Shown here piece after piece: positions 34,561 to 44,157 of a stretch of DNA of 64,000 nucleotides. The notes beneath the pieces are model-generated. The model saw nothing but the letters and a program-made list of their open reading frames with translations, had not been told where the DNA came from and made no database searches. The translations under genes were made by a program, and so were the position numbers. Numbering within the stretch: position 1 is the first letter of the stretch; each line of letters opens with the position of its first letter. The stretch is taken from the NCBI GenBank assembly GCA_016867715.1, contig VGIW01000002.1:1-64000 (forward strand), read 5' to 3'. This stretch comes from Candidatus Eisenbacteria bacterium. Its GTDB lineage: Bacteria; Orphanbacterota; Orphanbacteria; Orphanbacterales; Orphanbacteraceae.

Positions 34561-36189
34561 ATGGACGTTACCGCTCCCCCAGCGGCGTTCTTGTTCGATC
34601 GGTTCTCGTGCTCGTCGCCCTCCTCGCTTCGTGCTCGGGCCGACCGGATTCGCGCCCGAACATCCTCGTCGTCCTGTGGGACACGGTTCGCGCGGACCGC
34701 CTCGGCCTCTACGGTTTCGCCAAACCGACCACCCCCTTCCTCGACGAATGGGCGAAAGATGCCCGCGTTTTTCTAGGATTGCGTCTCTCCAGCCAACTAC
34801 ACGGTCGCTTCGCACGCCTCGCTCTTCACGGGTCTCTATCCCACCGAGCACGGCGCGCAGAACGGACGAATCCGGCTCGACTCGTGCCACAAGACCCTCG
34901 CGGAGTCGCTGGCCGAGGCGGGCTATCAGACCTTCTTGTGCTCGGCGAACCCGCACATCTCCGCCGAGACGGGTTTCGCCCAGGGGTTCCAGGAAAAGAA
35001 GCATCCTTGGAGTCCCGATCTCCGTTCGGAGGCTTATCGGATCGTCCAGCGCAAGATTGCTCCGAGCGATCAAAGCAGCGAATTGCCCGCGAAGATTCGA
35101 GCGGGTAAGATCGGCCCCTGGGACATCAAGGCGAGCGGAGAGCTGGCCGGGAAGAGTTTGTTGAAATGGCTTGGCCGAATCGACCGAGAGAAGCCGTTTT
35201 TTGCCTTCCTGAACTACATGGAGGCGCATCGGCCGTGGGTCCCGCCCGTCGAGTACCGGAGGCGCGTCCTTTCCGAGGATGAGGTCGAGCGGTCGTACGA
35301 GGTGAACCGGTCGTTGACGAAGCTTTGGAGATATACTTTCGGTGTCGAGAGCTACACGAACGACGAGCTCGAGATCATGGCCGGAAGGTACGAGGCGACG
35401 ATCGCGGAATTGGACGATCTTCTTCGCGATCTGATCGAAACGCTCGATGCGGAAGGCTTCCTGGAAAACACCGTCGTGGTGGTGACCTCGGATCACGGCG
35501 AGCATCTCTGCGAGAAGAACCTACTTGACCATCAGTACTCGCTCTACGAACCCCTTCTCCGCGTCCCGCTTGTCCTCTACTATCCGAAACGGATCGATCC
35601 CGGGAGGGAGAGCGGCCCCGTGATGACGCACGATCTTTTTCGAACTCTGCACGAGCTGGCCGCAGTCGGGCTCCCGGCCGCCCTGGCGGAGAGGGGGACG
35701 AGCTTGCTCGCGCCCGACGTCGAGCGGGAGCGCGTCTGCGAGTGCCTTGGCGTCTTTTCCTCTCCGTACCCTACGGTTCTCGCCGTCAGTCCGCACTGGG
35801 ATCCGACTCCGTGGGAGCGGGAGATCCGCGCGGTCTATCTCGACAGCCTCAAGCTGATCCGTTGGTCCGACGGAGAGGAACGGTTGTTCCGGATCGAGAA
35901 GGACCCGGAGGAGAAAGAGGACGTCGCCGAGGAGCTGGAGGAAGAGAAGGACCGGCTGGAAGAGGCGCTCGCCGCGTGGGCGGCGGCTCTCGACGAGGCC
36001 GAACCGTCCAAAGGGCCGGGACCTGTCTTCACCGAGGCGCAGCGCGGCATGCTCGAAGCGCTGGGTTATCTTCATGACGGCCGGGAGGACGAGGAGACCG
36101 CAGGCGTGCCCGAGGACACGGCCGCCCCGGACGAGCGGGACCGGAACGGGGGGAAGGCGGCGGTCTCGATCGAGGAGCGAGACGAATGA
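34561..36189 (+). pseudogene. Sulfatase-superfamily lipoprotein with apparent frameshifts
   Basis: Three frames must be joined to recover one protein. An ATG at 34561 with GGGAGGAAA upstream starts in one frame. The lipobox VLVALLASC and RPNILVVLWDTVRADRLGLYGF are one base off, across a CCCCC run near 34580. After LDEWAKDARVF (near 34770) the frame shifts again; YTVASHASLFTGLYPTEHG onward to 36189 is in the third frame. The C-terminal 417 residues are intact (VTSDHGEHLCEKNLLDHQYS metal site). The nucleophile position has Thr rather than Cys/Ser, as in phosphoethanolamine-transferase-like members. The lesions are single-base, so sequence error must be excluded. Confidence 0.7.
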
Positions 36190-36521
36190 AGGACAAAGCC
36201 GATTTCGCGCATTTCTCCGCGCTCGACATGCGCGTCGGACGCGTGGTGCGCGTGGAGAACGCCGAAACGAGAAAGCCTCTCTATCGGGTGACCGTGGATT
36301 TCGGGGGAGAGATCGGGACGAAGGTCTCGGTCGCGGGATACGCGGACTACCCGAAAGAGGAGCTTCTCGGCCGGCTCGTGGTCGCCGTGATCAACTTCGA
36401 GCCGAAACGCATGGGGCCCGAGCTCTCCGAGATCTTCATCCTCGGCGCGGTGAACGCCGAGGGGAAAGCGATCTACCTGACCCCCGAATCGGACGTGCCT
36501 CTCGGGGCGACGGTCGTTTAG
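36186..36521 (+). CDS. CsaA-like tRNA-binding domain protein
   Basis: The 111-residue protein is a single EMAP/OB-fold tRNA-binding domain: FSALDMRVGRVVRVENAETR, YRVTVDFGGEIGTKVSVAGY, LLGRLVVAVINFEPKRMGP and a SEIFILGAVN end, the CsaA pattern. CsaA proteins bind tRNA and have been linked to export chaperoning. The ATG overlaps the sulfatase stop as ATGA, so translation depends on an intact upstream 3' half. Confidence 0.85.
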   Translation: MKDKADFAHFSALDMRVGRVVRVENAETRKPLYRVTVDFGGEIGTKVSVAGYADYPKEELLGRLVVAVINFEPKRMGPELSEIFILGAVNAEGKAIYLTPESDVPLGATVV

Positions 36522-36802
36522 TGTCAAAACGTCAGAAGTGTGCTCCTTGCAGGGCCGCCGGGGCGCGGGGTGAGGGGGTGAACCTGCGAGTTCCCGAGCG
36601 CACCGGGCCCTGCCGGCCCGGCACCGTGTCGTGAGCCCGGCGCGCTCGGGGTGTCTCTTCCGGCACCCCCTCGCCCCGGGTCCCGGCCGGGAAGACACCG
36701 GTGGAGTTTCTGTCGGATCAAGGTTAGTGTCGAGACGTCGGAAGTGTGTTCCTTGCGAGGCCCGGCCGAGGAAACACCAGTCGAGTTTCTGTCGGATCTA
36801 GG
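36518..36802. repeat. Tandem copies of a dispersed repeat, first copy split by a long palindrome
   Basis: Copy B (36724-36802) reads as one 79-nt unit: ttagtgtcgagacgtcggaa, then ttccttgcg, cccggccgagg and gtttctgtcggatc. Copy A has the same left part at 36518-36551 and the same right part at 36679-36723, separated by about 130 nt of GC-rich palindromic sequence. In that insert, 36567-36580 pairs with 36664-36677 (13 of 14) and 36593-36607 with 36636-36650 (14 of 15). A third diverged copy lies at 56456-56523. This fills the 314-nt gap between two genes. Confidence 0.7.
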
Positions 36803-36835
36803 CCGGCTGGGCGAGGCGCGGAGAAGGAGAGCAGG

Positions 36836-38275
36836 ATGAGCGGTCGGCCCGAGGAGAGACGCGCGCATGCGAACCGTCGCGCCGCGGGCTTAGTCCGACT
36901 CGCGCTTCTTCTCGCAGGGATGCTGGCCTTCTCCGGATGCGGGGGAGGCAAGGAGCGAAAGCCGAACATCTTCCTCATCACGATCGAGTCGCTTCGCGCC
37001 GACCATGTCGGCTGCTACGGATATCCGCTTCCGACGACGCCGAATCTCGACCGATTGGCGGAGAAGAGCGTGCGGTTCGACCGCGCGTACTCGGTCACGA
37101 GCTGGACGCTCCCCTCGCATGCCTCTCTTTTCACCGGCCTTCCGCCGACGGCGGCGCAAGTTCTCGAGCCGCACCATCGCCTCGCCGACTCGTACGAAAC
37201 CCTCGCCGAGCTTCTCTCCGAGGAGGGTTACTACTGCATCGGCTTCGTCAGCGGTCCCTTCCTCCGCACGCCGTACAATCTGCATCAAGGTTTCAGTCGG
37301 TACGACGACAGCCCCTCCTCGGTCTCGACCGGAAACGCGCACGGCGATCTCACGAACCCCGAGATGGAAGAGAAGATCTCGGCGTTCCTGCGGTCCCTTC
37401 CCCCGCGGCCGTTCTTCCTCTTCGCGTACTTCTGGGACGTTCACTACGATTTCATTCCTCCCGTTCCTTTCGACACGCTCTTCACCGATCGCGAAATGGA
37501 GCGGTTCGATTGTCGAGGCTTCGAGCGAAACCCGGAGATCCGCCCCGATATGAGCAACGAGAGGCTCCGCTACGTGGTTTCTCAATACGACGGGGAGATC
37601 CGCTGCACCGACGAGATGCTCGGGCGGATTCTCGGCGTTCTTCGCGAGACATCCCTCTGGGACGAAACGGCGATTTTTGTGACGGCCGATCACGGCGAGG
37701 AGTTCTTCGAGCACGGAGAAAAGGGGCACAAGAACAACCTGCACCGGGAGTCGTTGCACGTGCCTCTTCTCGTGAAGCTTCCCGGGCGTGTTCCCGCTCG
37801 GACGGACAACCGGCTCGCGACGCTGATGGATCTCTTTCCGACCATCGCGGAAATCTCCGGGGCGGATCCGCGCGGCGCTCGCGAGGGGCTCTCTCTCCTC
37901 GTCGATCCGCCGCCGAGCCGCGATCTCTTCTTCGAGCTTCGCCACACGTACTACGGGCCTTCGATCGCGGCAGGGTCCTTGGGGACGAGGACCTTCGACT
38001 CGCATGCCGGGACCGACGGCATGTTCAAGTACATGAAGAGAGCGCGGCAGGAGGGAGAGAGGCTTTACCGAGTCGACGACGATCCCGGAGAGACCCTCGA
38101 TCTCGCGGAGGGGCGCGAGGCCGATCTTGCGGTCTGGAGGGAGAAGCTCGCCGAGTGGAAGCGTCGCGCGGAACGGATCGCGTCCGAGCACGGAGCCGGG
38201 CGGGACGCCGTCCTCTCCGCGGACGAAAAGCAGAGGCTGGAGGCGCTCGGCTACATCGAGAGCGGTCCGCGGTAG
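36836..38275 (+). CDS. Sulfatase-superfamily lipoprotein
   Basis: The 479-residue protein has a lipobox (MLAFSGC, Cys near residue 34) and the alkaline-phosphatase-type sulfatase core: NIFLITIESLRADHVGCYGY (metal Asp usual position is Glu-Ser here), SWTLPSHASLFTGL (nucleophile region), FFLFAYFWDVHYDFIPP and IFVTADHGEEFFEHGEKGHK. The CxPSR/SxPSR motif that is converted to formylglycine is not present; Thr stands at that position, so it may be a phospho- rather than sulfo-hydrolase or transferase. It is an intact relative of the broken gene at 34.6 kb. Confidence 0.82.
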   Translation: MSGRPEERRAHANRRAAGLVRLALLLAGMLAFSGCGGGKERKPNIFLITIESLRADHVGCYGYPLPTTPNLDRLAEKSVRFDRAYSVTSWTLPSHASLFTGLPPTAAQVLEPHHRLADSYETLAELLSEEGYYCIGFVSGPFLRTPYNLHQGFSRYDDSPSSVSTGNAHGDLTNPEMEEKISAFLRSLPPRPFFLFAYFWDVHYDFIPPVPFDTLFTDREMERFDCRGFERNPEIRPDMSNERLRYVVSQYDGEIRCTDEMLGRILGVLRETSLWDETAIFVTADHGEEFFEHGEKGHKNNLHRESLHVPLLVKLPGRVPARTDNRLATLMDLFPTIAEISGADPRGAREGLSLLVDPPPSRDLFFELRHTYYGPSIAAGSLGTRTFDSHAGTDGMFKYMKRARQEGERLYRVDDDPGETLDLAEGREADLAVWREKLAEWKRRAERIASEHGAGRDAVLSADEKQRLEALGYIESGPR

Positions 38276-38301
38276 GATCTGGGGCCCCGTCGCGCCGCGG
38301 C

Positions 38302-38330
38302 TTGACGACGTCGAATCCCGGAGATAGACT
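38302..38330 (+). promoter_or_regulatory. Predicted promoter for the parvulin gene
   Basis: TTGACG (38302-38307) and TAGACT (38325-38330) are 17 nt apart, giving a leader of about 85 nt before the ATG at 38423. Confidence 0.4.
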
Positions 38331-38422
38331 CATTCGCCGGACAGAGGGGTTTCGGGACGCGTGACGAGAGCGCGGTGATCCGCCGATGCGCCCCGCGCTC
38401 TTCCTTGTTGAAGGGAGGAAAG

Positions 38423-39409
38423 ATGAACGGTAAACGAATTTGCGCCGCGGCGCCCGCCCTGTTGGCCTCGGCGTTATTTCTCTTCTCGTGCGGGGGAAAG
38501 GGCGGGGAGAAGGGAGCCGAGGGAGAGACGGTCATCACCGTGGATGGAACCAAGATCACGACCGTCGACGTCGCCCACGAGACTTCCCGTCTGACGCGCA
38601 ATCTCAGCCAGCGATTCTCGCCCGAGCAAATCGAACAGATGAAGGATCAGCTCGGGCAACAGGCTCGCGAGAACCTCATCCACAAGATCCTCCTCGCCAA
38701 GGAGGCCGAGGAAGAGAAGATCCGCGTCGAGGACTCCGAGCTCGGAGAGAGGATCGCCGGCTTCCGGAGAAGCCTTCCGGACACGGGCGCGTACGTCGAG
38801 TACCTGAAAGGGCTCGGCATGACCGACGAGGAGTTCCGGGACGAGGTGCGCGAGGAGATCCGAATCGAGAAACTCCTCGATCGACGGACGGAGAGCATCG
38901 CCTCCGCCGACGAGGCGGCGGTGCGGAGCTTCTACGAGGCGAATCCCGGGCTCTTCGATCAGGACGAGCAGGTTCGCGCCAGCCACATCCTGATCCTCTT
39001 CGAGCAAAACGACACCGAGGAGAGCAAGAAAGGAAAGCGTGCCCGCATCGAGAGGATCCGCGGGGAGCTTGCCGCGGGGGCCGACTTCGCCGCTCTTGCG
39101 GGCGAGCATTCCGGGTGCCCCAGCGCCGCGAGCGGGGGAGACCTCGGGTGGTTCGAACGCGGCCGGATGGTGAAGGCTTTTGAGGACGCCGCGTTCGCTC
39201 TCGAAGCCGGCAAGACAAGCGGGATCGTGGAGACCGAGTTCGGCTACCACATCATCAAGCTGACGGATCGAACGGCTGCGCGCAAGATCCCGCTCGAGGA
39301 CGTTCGCGAGCAGATCGCGGCCGAGGTGACTCGGGAGGCGCACCGCGAGGCGATTCAGGGCTACCTTCGCGCGCTTCGTGAGAAAGCGGACATCCGCATC
39401 TTGAGCTAG
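38423..39409 (+). CDS. Parvulin-type peptidyl-prolyl isomerase lipoprotein (PrsA/SurA-like)
   Basis: The 328-residue protein has a lipobox (LFLFSC, Cys23), a SurA-N-like helical segment (about 35-170; VAHETSRLTRNLSQRFSPEQ) and one parvulin domain (about 185-290; QVRASHILILFEQND, GGDLGWFERGRMVKAFEDAA, TEFGYHIIKLTD). It should act in the periplasm on exported proteins. The start has AAGGGAGGAAAG just before it. The TAG stop overlaps the stop of the convergent gene as CTAG. Confidence 0.88.
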   Translation: MNGKRICAAAPALLASALFLFSCGGKGGEKGAEGETVITVDGTKITTVDVAHETSRLTRNLSQRFSPEQIEQMKDQLGQQARENLIHKILLAKEAEEEKIRVEDSELGERIAGFRRSLPDTGAYVEYLKGLGMTDEEFRDEVREEIRIEKLLDRRTESIASADEAAVRSFYEANPGLFDQDEQVRASHILILFEQNDTEESKKGKRARIERIRGELAAGADFAALAGEHSGCPSAASGGDLGWFERGRMVKAFEDAAFALEAGKTSGIVETEFGYHIIKLTDRTAARKIPLEDVREQIAAEVTREAHREAIQGYLRALREKADIRILS

Positions 39410-42400
39410 CGGCGCCGCACTCTTTCCAGCTCTTCGCGCGCGGCGGTTCGGCTCGGGTCGAGACGGATCGCGAGGCGAAGCTCTTCGGCCGCCTCGCGGA
39501 CGAGACCCCGGCGGGCGAGGGCTCGGCCGAGCCCCTCGCGGGCGCTCGGGTTCGACGGGTCGAGCGCGGCGGCGATGCGGAACTCGACCGACGCTCGGTC
39601 GCCGAAGCCCTCCGCGAGAAGGATCTCCCCGAGCCGGACGCGCGTTCCGGCCGACCACGGGTCGACGGGGATTCTCGATCCGTCCGGTCCCTCGATCGCG
39701 CTCTCCTCGTTCGGATGCGCGCGGAGCGCCAGCATCGTCCGCGTTCTCTCCAGCCCGCGCTCAACGGCCTCTCGGAACTCGTCTCTCTTGACCGGGAAAG
39801 CGAGAGCGGCCGCGTAGAACGGTTCCGCCTCGTCGATGCGCATGCTCCGCTCGAGGGCATGAGCGAAGGCGACCAGCGGGAGCGGCCGGTCCGGGTGAAG
39901 GATGAGCGCCTCGCGGAAGATCTCTTCCCCCGCCTCCCGTTCGCCGACCGTCCAAAGCCGATCGGCGAGCGCGAGGAGTTCCTCCATGCCGAGCGCGCCC
40001 GCGCGCCGCCTCGCCTCCAGGCGCGCGATCTCCGCGAAACGCGCTCCGAGATCCCGTCGAAACGGCGAGGAGGACTTTGCGAGCCTGAGGAAGTCCTGTT
40101 CCGCGATCGCGGGCTCGCCCTTCCGAAGACGAAGAAGAGCCTGCGTCAAGTGCGCCTCGTCGGTCGGCGTTCCTCGGATCTCCTCGAGGAGATCGGCCGC
40201 GCGCTCCCAATCGCCGCGAAGCCGGTAGAGACGAAAAAGGGGATCCCATGCTTCATCATCGAAGGGATTCGCCGCGATTCGGCTTCGATAGATGCTCTCG
40301 TCCCGTTCGGTGATCCCCGCGATGACCCGGAGATTCGCGTCGCCCGGCAGGGAGCGGAACGCCTCGCGGATCTCGGCATCCGCCCGCCAGGATGTGCTCG
40401 CCGGATCGGGCGCGGACGCCTCGATCCATGAGATCGCCTGCGATCCGAGAAGGTGAAACGCCGCCTTTTCGTATCTCTCCAGCTCCTCCGCGGTCGACTC
40501 GAACTTCTCGGCGATGGTGAGATAGGGGAGAATGCTCGTCCGATTGAAGAGCATCGCGTCGATGATTTCGGGGCGCGTGTAGAGCTCGCGCGAGTACTCC
40601 AGGTAGGGTTTGTCGTCCGAGTTGACGGGGACGCTGCGGGTGTATCGTTCAAGAGCGTGTTCGTCCATCAAGTGAAACGCGAGAAGACGGAGCGGATCCT
40701 CCATCGTGTAACGCGCCAGGTCCTCGCGGACTCCCGGAAGGCTCGCTTTGCGCACGAAGTCGTCGTAGTCGATGCGAAGAGGCTCGAGAGCTCCGATCAA
40801 TACGAGATGGTTCGGGTTGACGTACCAGAGCGACGAGTGCGGGAACACCGAGAGAAACGTCCGAAGAAGAATCTGGAACTGCCTTTCGGTGAAGCTGTTC
40901 GTCGGGACCCACGCGCAGATGAGCCCCTTCTCGGTCATTCGGGCTCTGCATTCGGCATAGAAATCCGATGTGTAAAGAGCCGGACTGTGGCTCGGGTGGA
41001 TTGCGTTGAAGGAAATGAGATCGTACTTCTCCTCGGCGGCGAAGATGAACGTGCGGCCGTCGTCGATGATCAGCCGGAACTTCGGGTGATCGAGGATCCC
41101 GCGGTTGACGCTCCGGAAAAACGCCGCGGTCTCGACCTCCTTGGGAACGAGCTCGACGCAATCGACCCGCTCGACGGAAGGATAGAGAACGGCTCCGTAG
41201 CAGGTCACGCCCATCCCGAAACCGATCACGAGAACCTTCTCCGGCTCCTCAGCGAGGAGGAGAGGCGTGTGCGAGAGCATGAGATGGACCTGCATGTCCG
41301 TGTAGGTCGTGTAGGCCGTTGATTCGCCGTTGATGTTGAGCTCGAGATGGCCGGCCTTCTTGTCCCGAAGGACGGCGAGCGACGCCGTGGCTCCCTCGTC
41401 CGCGTAGAGGAGCTCCATCGGGCGGTCCGGGTTCTTGAAGTGCCGGCTCTCGAGGATCATCGGCCTCCACTGGGAGAGGAAGAGGTTGGCTCCTCCGAGA
41501 ACGAGGAGGGAGAGGAGAGCGAAAGCCCCCGCGAGCCTGCGGGCGCCCCGCCTCGAGGAGAGAAGGATCACGAACCCGCCGACCGCGAGGTTGACGAGGG
41601 AGATCACCGCGATGCTCCGTGAAACGCCGAGAACCGGGAGCAGCAGAAACCCGGCGAGGAGGGAGCCGAGGATCGCGCCGACCGTGTTCGAGGCGTAGAC
41701 GTTCCCGACCGTCTGCCCATAGCCCCGACCGGCGCGCGAGTAGAGAGCGGCCGCGACCGGGAACGCGAGCCCCATGAGAAGCGTGGGGAGGAGCATGACG
41801 GCGAAACTCCCGCCCGCGCGCGCGAAGATGAACCTCCACCAGTTGTCGTCGATGAAACCTCGTTCGAGGGACCGGATCACCTCAAACAGACGGCCGAAAA
41901 CGGGCACGGAGATCATCCCGAAGACGCCGATCGCGATCTCGATCACCGCGAATCCCGCGACGAGCCGCCGCCCGCCGCGAAAGACGACCGGAAAGAGGGC
42001 GCTGCCGAGCGCGATGCCGAAGAGAAAGGTTGATAGGATGATCGTAAAAGCGTAAACGGCAAACCACCCGAGAAAGAAGAGAAGGGCGCGCGTCCAGAGG
42101 ACCTCGTAGGCGAGGGACGCGAAGCCGGCGGCTCCGAAGAGGACAAGGACCGCGCGCGGGTCGAGCGCGTTCTCCGCCGGGGCGCGTTCGATGACTGCGG
42201 GTTCGCCGACCTGCGCTTCCCGCTCCTTCTCGCTCCGTGAGACGACGAGCGCGCCGAGGGCCGCGAGAAGATTGAGGCCGACCGCGAGCCAAACGACCCC
42301 TTGGGTGCCGAGGGCGGGAATAAGAAAGAACCCGGCGGCGGCGCAGCCGGCCATCGCGCCGAACGTGTTGAGCGAGTAGAGCGCGCCGACGTCCCCGCCG

Positions 42401-42840
42401 AGAGTCTCCCTTTCCTTGACGAAGAAGCGAGTGATCACGGGGAGCGTCCCTCCCATGAGGGCGGTCGGCACGATGAGGCCCGCGAAGCAGAGCAGGAAGC
42501 GGCTCGCGGGGAAGAGAAGATAGGAGCCGTGCAGGTTCCTGTGCAGGAAGAGCTGCACGGGCTTCATCGCTTCGAGGAAGAACGGGAAGAGAAGGGCGGT
42601 CGCCGCGATTCCGACCTCGAGCGCGGCGTAGAGCAGGAGCGCCTTTCGGCCGCGATCGGCGACGCGCCCGAAGAGGAAGCTGCCGGCCGCGAGACCCGCC
42701 ATGAACGCCGTGATGACCGTGCTGACCGCGAGGGTGGTCGACCCGAAGAGAAGGGTCAACGAGCGGCTCCACACGACCTGATAGAGCAGCCCCGCCGCCC
42801 CCGAGAGGACGAACAAGGTCCCGACGACGCTTCGCTTCAT
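39406..42840 (-). CDS. Fused MFS-like transporter / spermidine-synthase-like / TPR protein
   Basis: The 1144-residue protein has at least twelve hydrophobic segments up to about residue 460 (SGAAGLLYQVVWSRSLTLLF at the start, the mark of fused spermidine synthases). A SpeE-like Rossmann domain follows (VIGFGMGVTCYGAVLYP near 535, VDCVELVPKEV, IIDDGRTFIF) and then a C-terminal TPR region (about 830-1144). The catalytic Asp pattern of true aminopropyltransferases (DxSDP) is replaced by FNAIHPSHSP, so polyamine synthesis is unlikely. Such fusions are widespread but their function is unknown. It ends overlapping the parvulin gene by 4 nt. Confidence 0.82.
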   Translation of the reverse strand: MKRSVVGTLFVLSGAAGLLYQVVWSRSLTLLFGSTTLAVSTVITAFMAGLAAGSFLFGRVADRGRKALLLYAALEVGIAATALLFPFFLEAMKPVQLFLHRNLHGSYLLFPASRFLLCFAGLIVPTALMGGTLPVITRFFVKERETLGGDVGALYSLNTFGAMAGCAAAGFFLIPALGTQGVVWLAVGLNLLAALGALVVSRSEKEREAQVGEPAVIERAPAENALDPRAVLVLFGAAGFASLAYEVLWTRALLFFLGWFAVYAFTIILSTFLFGIALGSALFPVVFRGGRRLVAGFAVIEIAIGVFGMISVPVFGRLFEVIRSLERGFIDDNWWRFIFARAGGSFAVMLLPTLLMGLAFPVAAALYSRAGRGYGQTVGNVYASNTVGAILGSLLAGFLLLPVLGVSRSIAVISLVNLAVGGFVILLSSRRGARRLAGAFALLSLLVLGGANLFLSQWRPMILESRHFKNPDRPMELLYADEGATASLAVLRDKKAGHLELNINGESTAYTTYTDMQVHLMLSHTPLLLAEEPEKVLVIGFGMGVTCYGAVLYPSVERVDCVELVPKEVETAAFFRSVNRGILDHPKFRLIIDDGRTFIFAAEEKYDLISFNAIHPSHSPALYTSDFYAECRARMTEKGLICAWVPTNSFTERQFQILLRTFLSVFPHSSLWYVNPNHLVLIGALEPLRIDYDDFVRKASLPGVREDLARYTMEDPLRLLAFHLMDEHALERYTRSVPVNSDDKPYLEYSRELYTRPEIIDAMLFNRTSILPYLTIAEKFESTAEELERYEKAAFHLLGSQAISWIEASAPDPASTSWRADAEIREAFRSLPGDANLRVIAGITERDESIYRSRIAANPFDDEAWDPLFRLYRLRGDWERAADLLEEIRGTPTDEAHLTQALLRLRKGEPAIAEQDFLRLAKSSSPFRRDLGARFAEIARLEARRRAGALGMEELLALADRLWTVGEREAGEEIFREALILHPDRPLPLVAFAHALERSMRIDEAEPFYAAALAFPVKRDEFREAVERGLERTRTMLALRAHPNEESAIEGPDGSRIPVDPWSAGTRVRLGEILLAEGFGDRASVEFRIAAALDPSNPSAREGLGRALARRGLVREAAEELRLAIRLDPSRTAAREELERVRRR

Positions 42841-42900
42841 CCCGATGTCTCCCTTCTCCCAAAGATCGGCCGGCGGCCTGTTCGGGCCGAGGGTCCGATC

Positions 42901-44157
42901 TTACCGGAGCCGCGCTCTCCCCTCAAGGCGACCGGGCTCCCCGGCGCGGCGATAGAAGCCGATCAGCGTCTCGAGATGGCGCTCCGGTCCGCACTCGGTC
43001 TCGAGGAAGGCGCGCGCGCTTGCCCCGAGATCGCGCGCGAGACTCGCGTCCCGATCGAGCGTCCGGATCGCCTCGGCGAGCGCCGCCCCGTCGCCCGAAG
43101 GGAAGAGGAATCCGGTTTCTCCCGGGCGGACCATCTCGGGGATTCCCCCGCGCTCCGCAGCGATGACCGGCTTCGCGAGCGCGAACGCCTCGTAGATCAC
43201 GAGGGGAGAGTTGTCGTCGTACTCCGACGGAAGGAGGAGGGCGCGGCACGATCGAATCGCCTCGAGGAGAGGCTCCCCCTCGAGATAGCCCGCGAATCGC
43301 ACGTTGCGAAGACCGCGCGTCTCCGCCCCGCGCTCGATCGCGGCGCGTTCCGGACCCTCGCCGGCGATAACGATGCGCGCCTCGGGCGCGCGCGCGGCCG
43401 CCTCGAGGAGCACCGGCAGTCCTTTCTCGTGCGACAGGCGGCCGAGAAAGAGAAACGAGCCGTTGTCCGCGCTCGCCGCGGGACGATACCCCTCGAGGTC
43501 GATCGTGTAAGGGAAATGCTCGATGCGCTCCCTGCGAATCCCCCAGCGAATCATCGTCTCCTCGATGAAACGGCTCGGCGCGTGATAGAGCGCGATCCCC
43601 TTCTCATAGAGGCCGGAGGCGCTGTAGAGCGCCGTCTCGACCGCGGCGACGAGGCTCGCCGAGCGCCGCCCGAGAACGCAGCGGTGGCGCACGGCTTCCC
43701 AGTAGCGATGGCCGAGACAACTGTCGCACGGCTTCCCGTCGCGGAAGCGCCGGTACGCGGGGCAGACGAGCTTGTAGTCGTGGAGGGTCTGCACGGTCGG
43801 CACGCCCGCCCACGAGAGCGCGGCGACCACCGATCCGGAGAGCTGATGCGCAATGTTGTGAAGATGCGCGATGTCGGGGTGCTTCCGCTCGACGATCTCT
43901 CCGACGCGGGCGAACGCTTCTTCGTTCCAGAAGACCTTCGCCGCCTCGGCGGCGCGCCGGAGAAACGGGGCGCGCTTCCGGTAATCGGTCTCCGAGAGAA
44001 AGAGCGCGCGATGCGGCGTCGGAAGATCGCGGTCGGTCCTCATCGCGAGCGGGATCACCTCGTGCCCCGCCCGCTCGAGAAGACGGGAGACCTCGAGATA
44101 ATACCTTTCGGCTCCGCCTTTCAAGTAATGATACTTATTGATCTGAAGGATTCTCAA
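42901..44157 (-). CDS. Glycosyltransferase family 4
   Basis: The 418-residue GT-B enzyme begins with the family start RILQINKYHYLKGGAERYYL. The C-terminal half has SFLFLGRLSHEKGLPVLLEA, IVIAGEGPERAAIE and the donor-site motif LLPSEYDDNSPLVIYEAFAL (EX7E type). A cysteine-containing insert CPAYRRFRDGKPCDSC near residue 130 is common in this subgroup. The TTG start overlaps the stop of the upstream glycosyltransferase as TTGA; no ATG precedes the conserved start. Probably cell-surface polysaccharide synthesis. Confidence 0.87.
   Translation of the reverse strand: MRILQINKYHYLKGGAERYYLEVSRLLERAGHEVIPLAMRTDRDLPTPHRALFLSETDYRKRAPFLRRAAEAAKVFWNEEAFARVGEIVERKHPDIAHLHNIAHQLSGSVVAALSWAGVPTVQTLHDYKLVCPAYRRFRDGKPCDSCLGHRYWEAVRHRCVLGRRSASLVAAVETALYSASGLYEKGIALYHAPSRFIEETMIRWGIRRERIEHFPYTIDLEGYRPAASADNGSFLFLGRLSHEKGLPVLLEAAARAPEARIVIAGEGPERAAIERGAETRGLRNVRFAGYLEGEPLLEAIRSCRALLLPSEYDDNSPLVIYEAFALAKPVIAAERGGIPEMVRPGETGFLFPSGDGAALAEAIRTLDRDASLARDLGASARAFLETECGPERHLETLIGFYRRAGEPGRLEGRARLR

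Noticed and set aside
39406-42840. True spermidine synthase
   Set aside because: The Rossmann fold is there, but the catalytic aspartate motif is not; the protein belongs to the large MFS-fused group.
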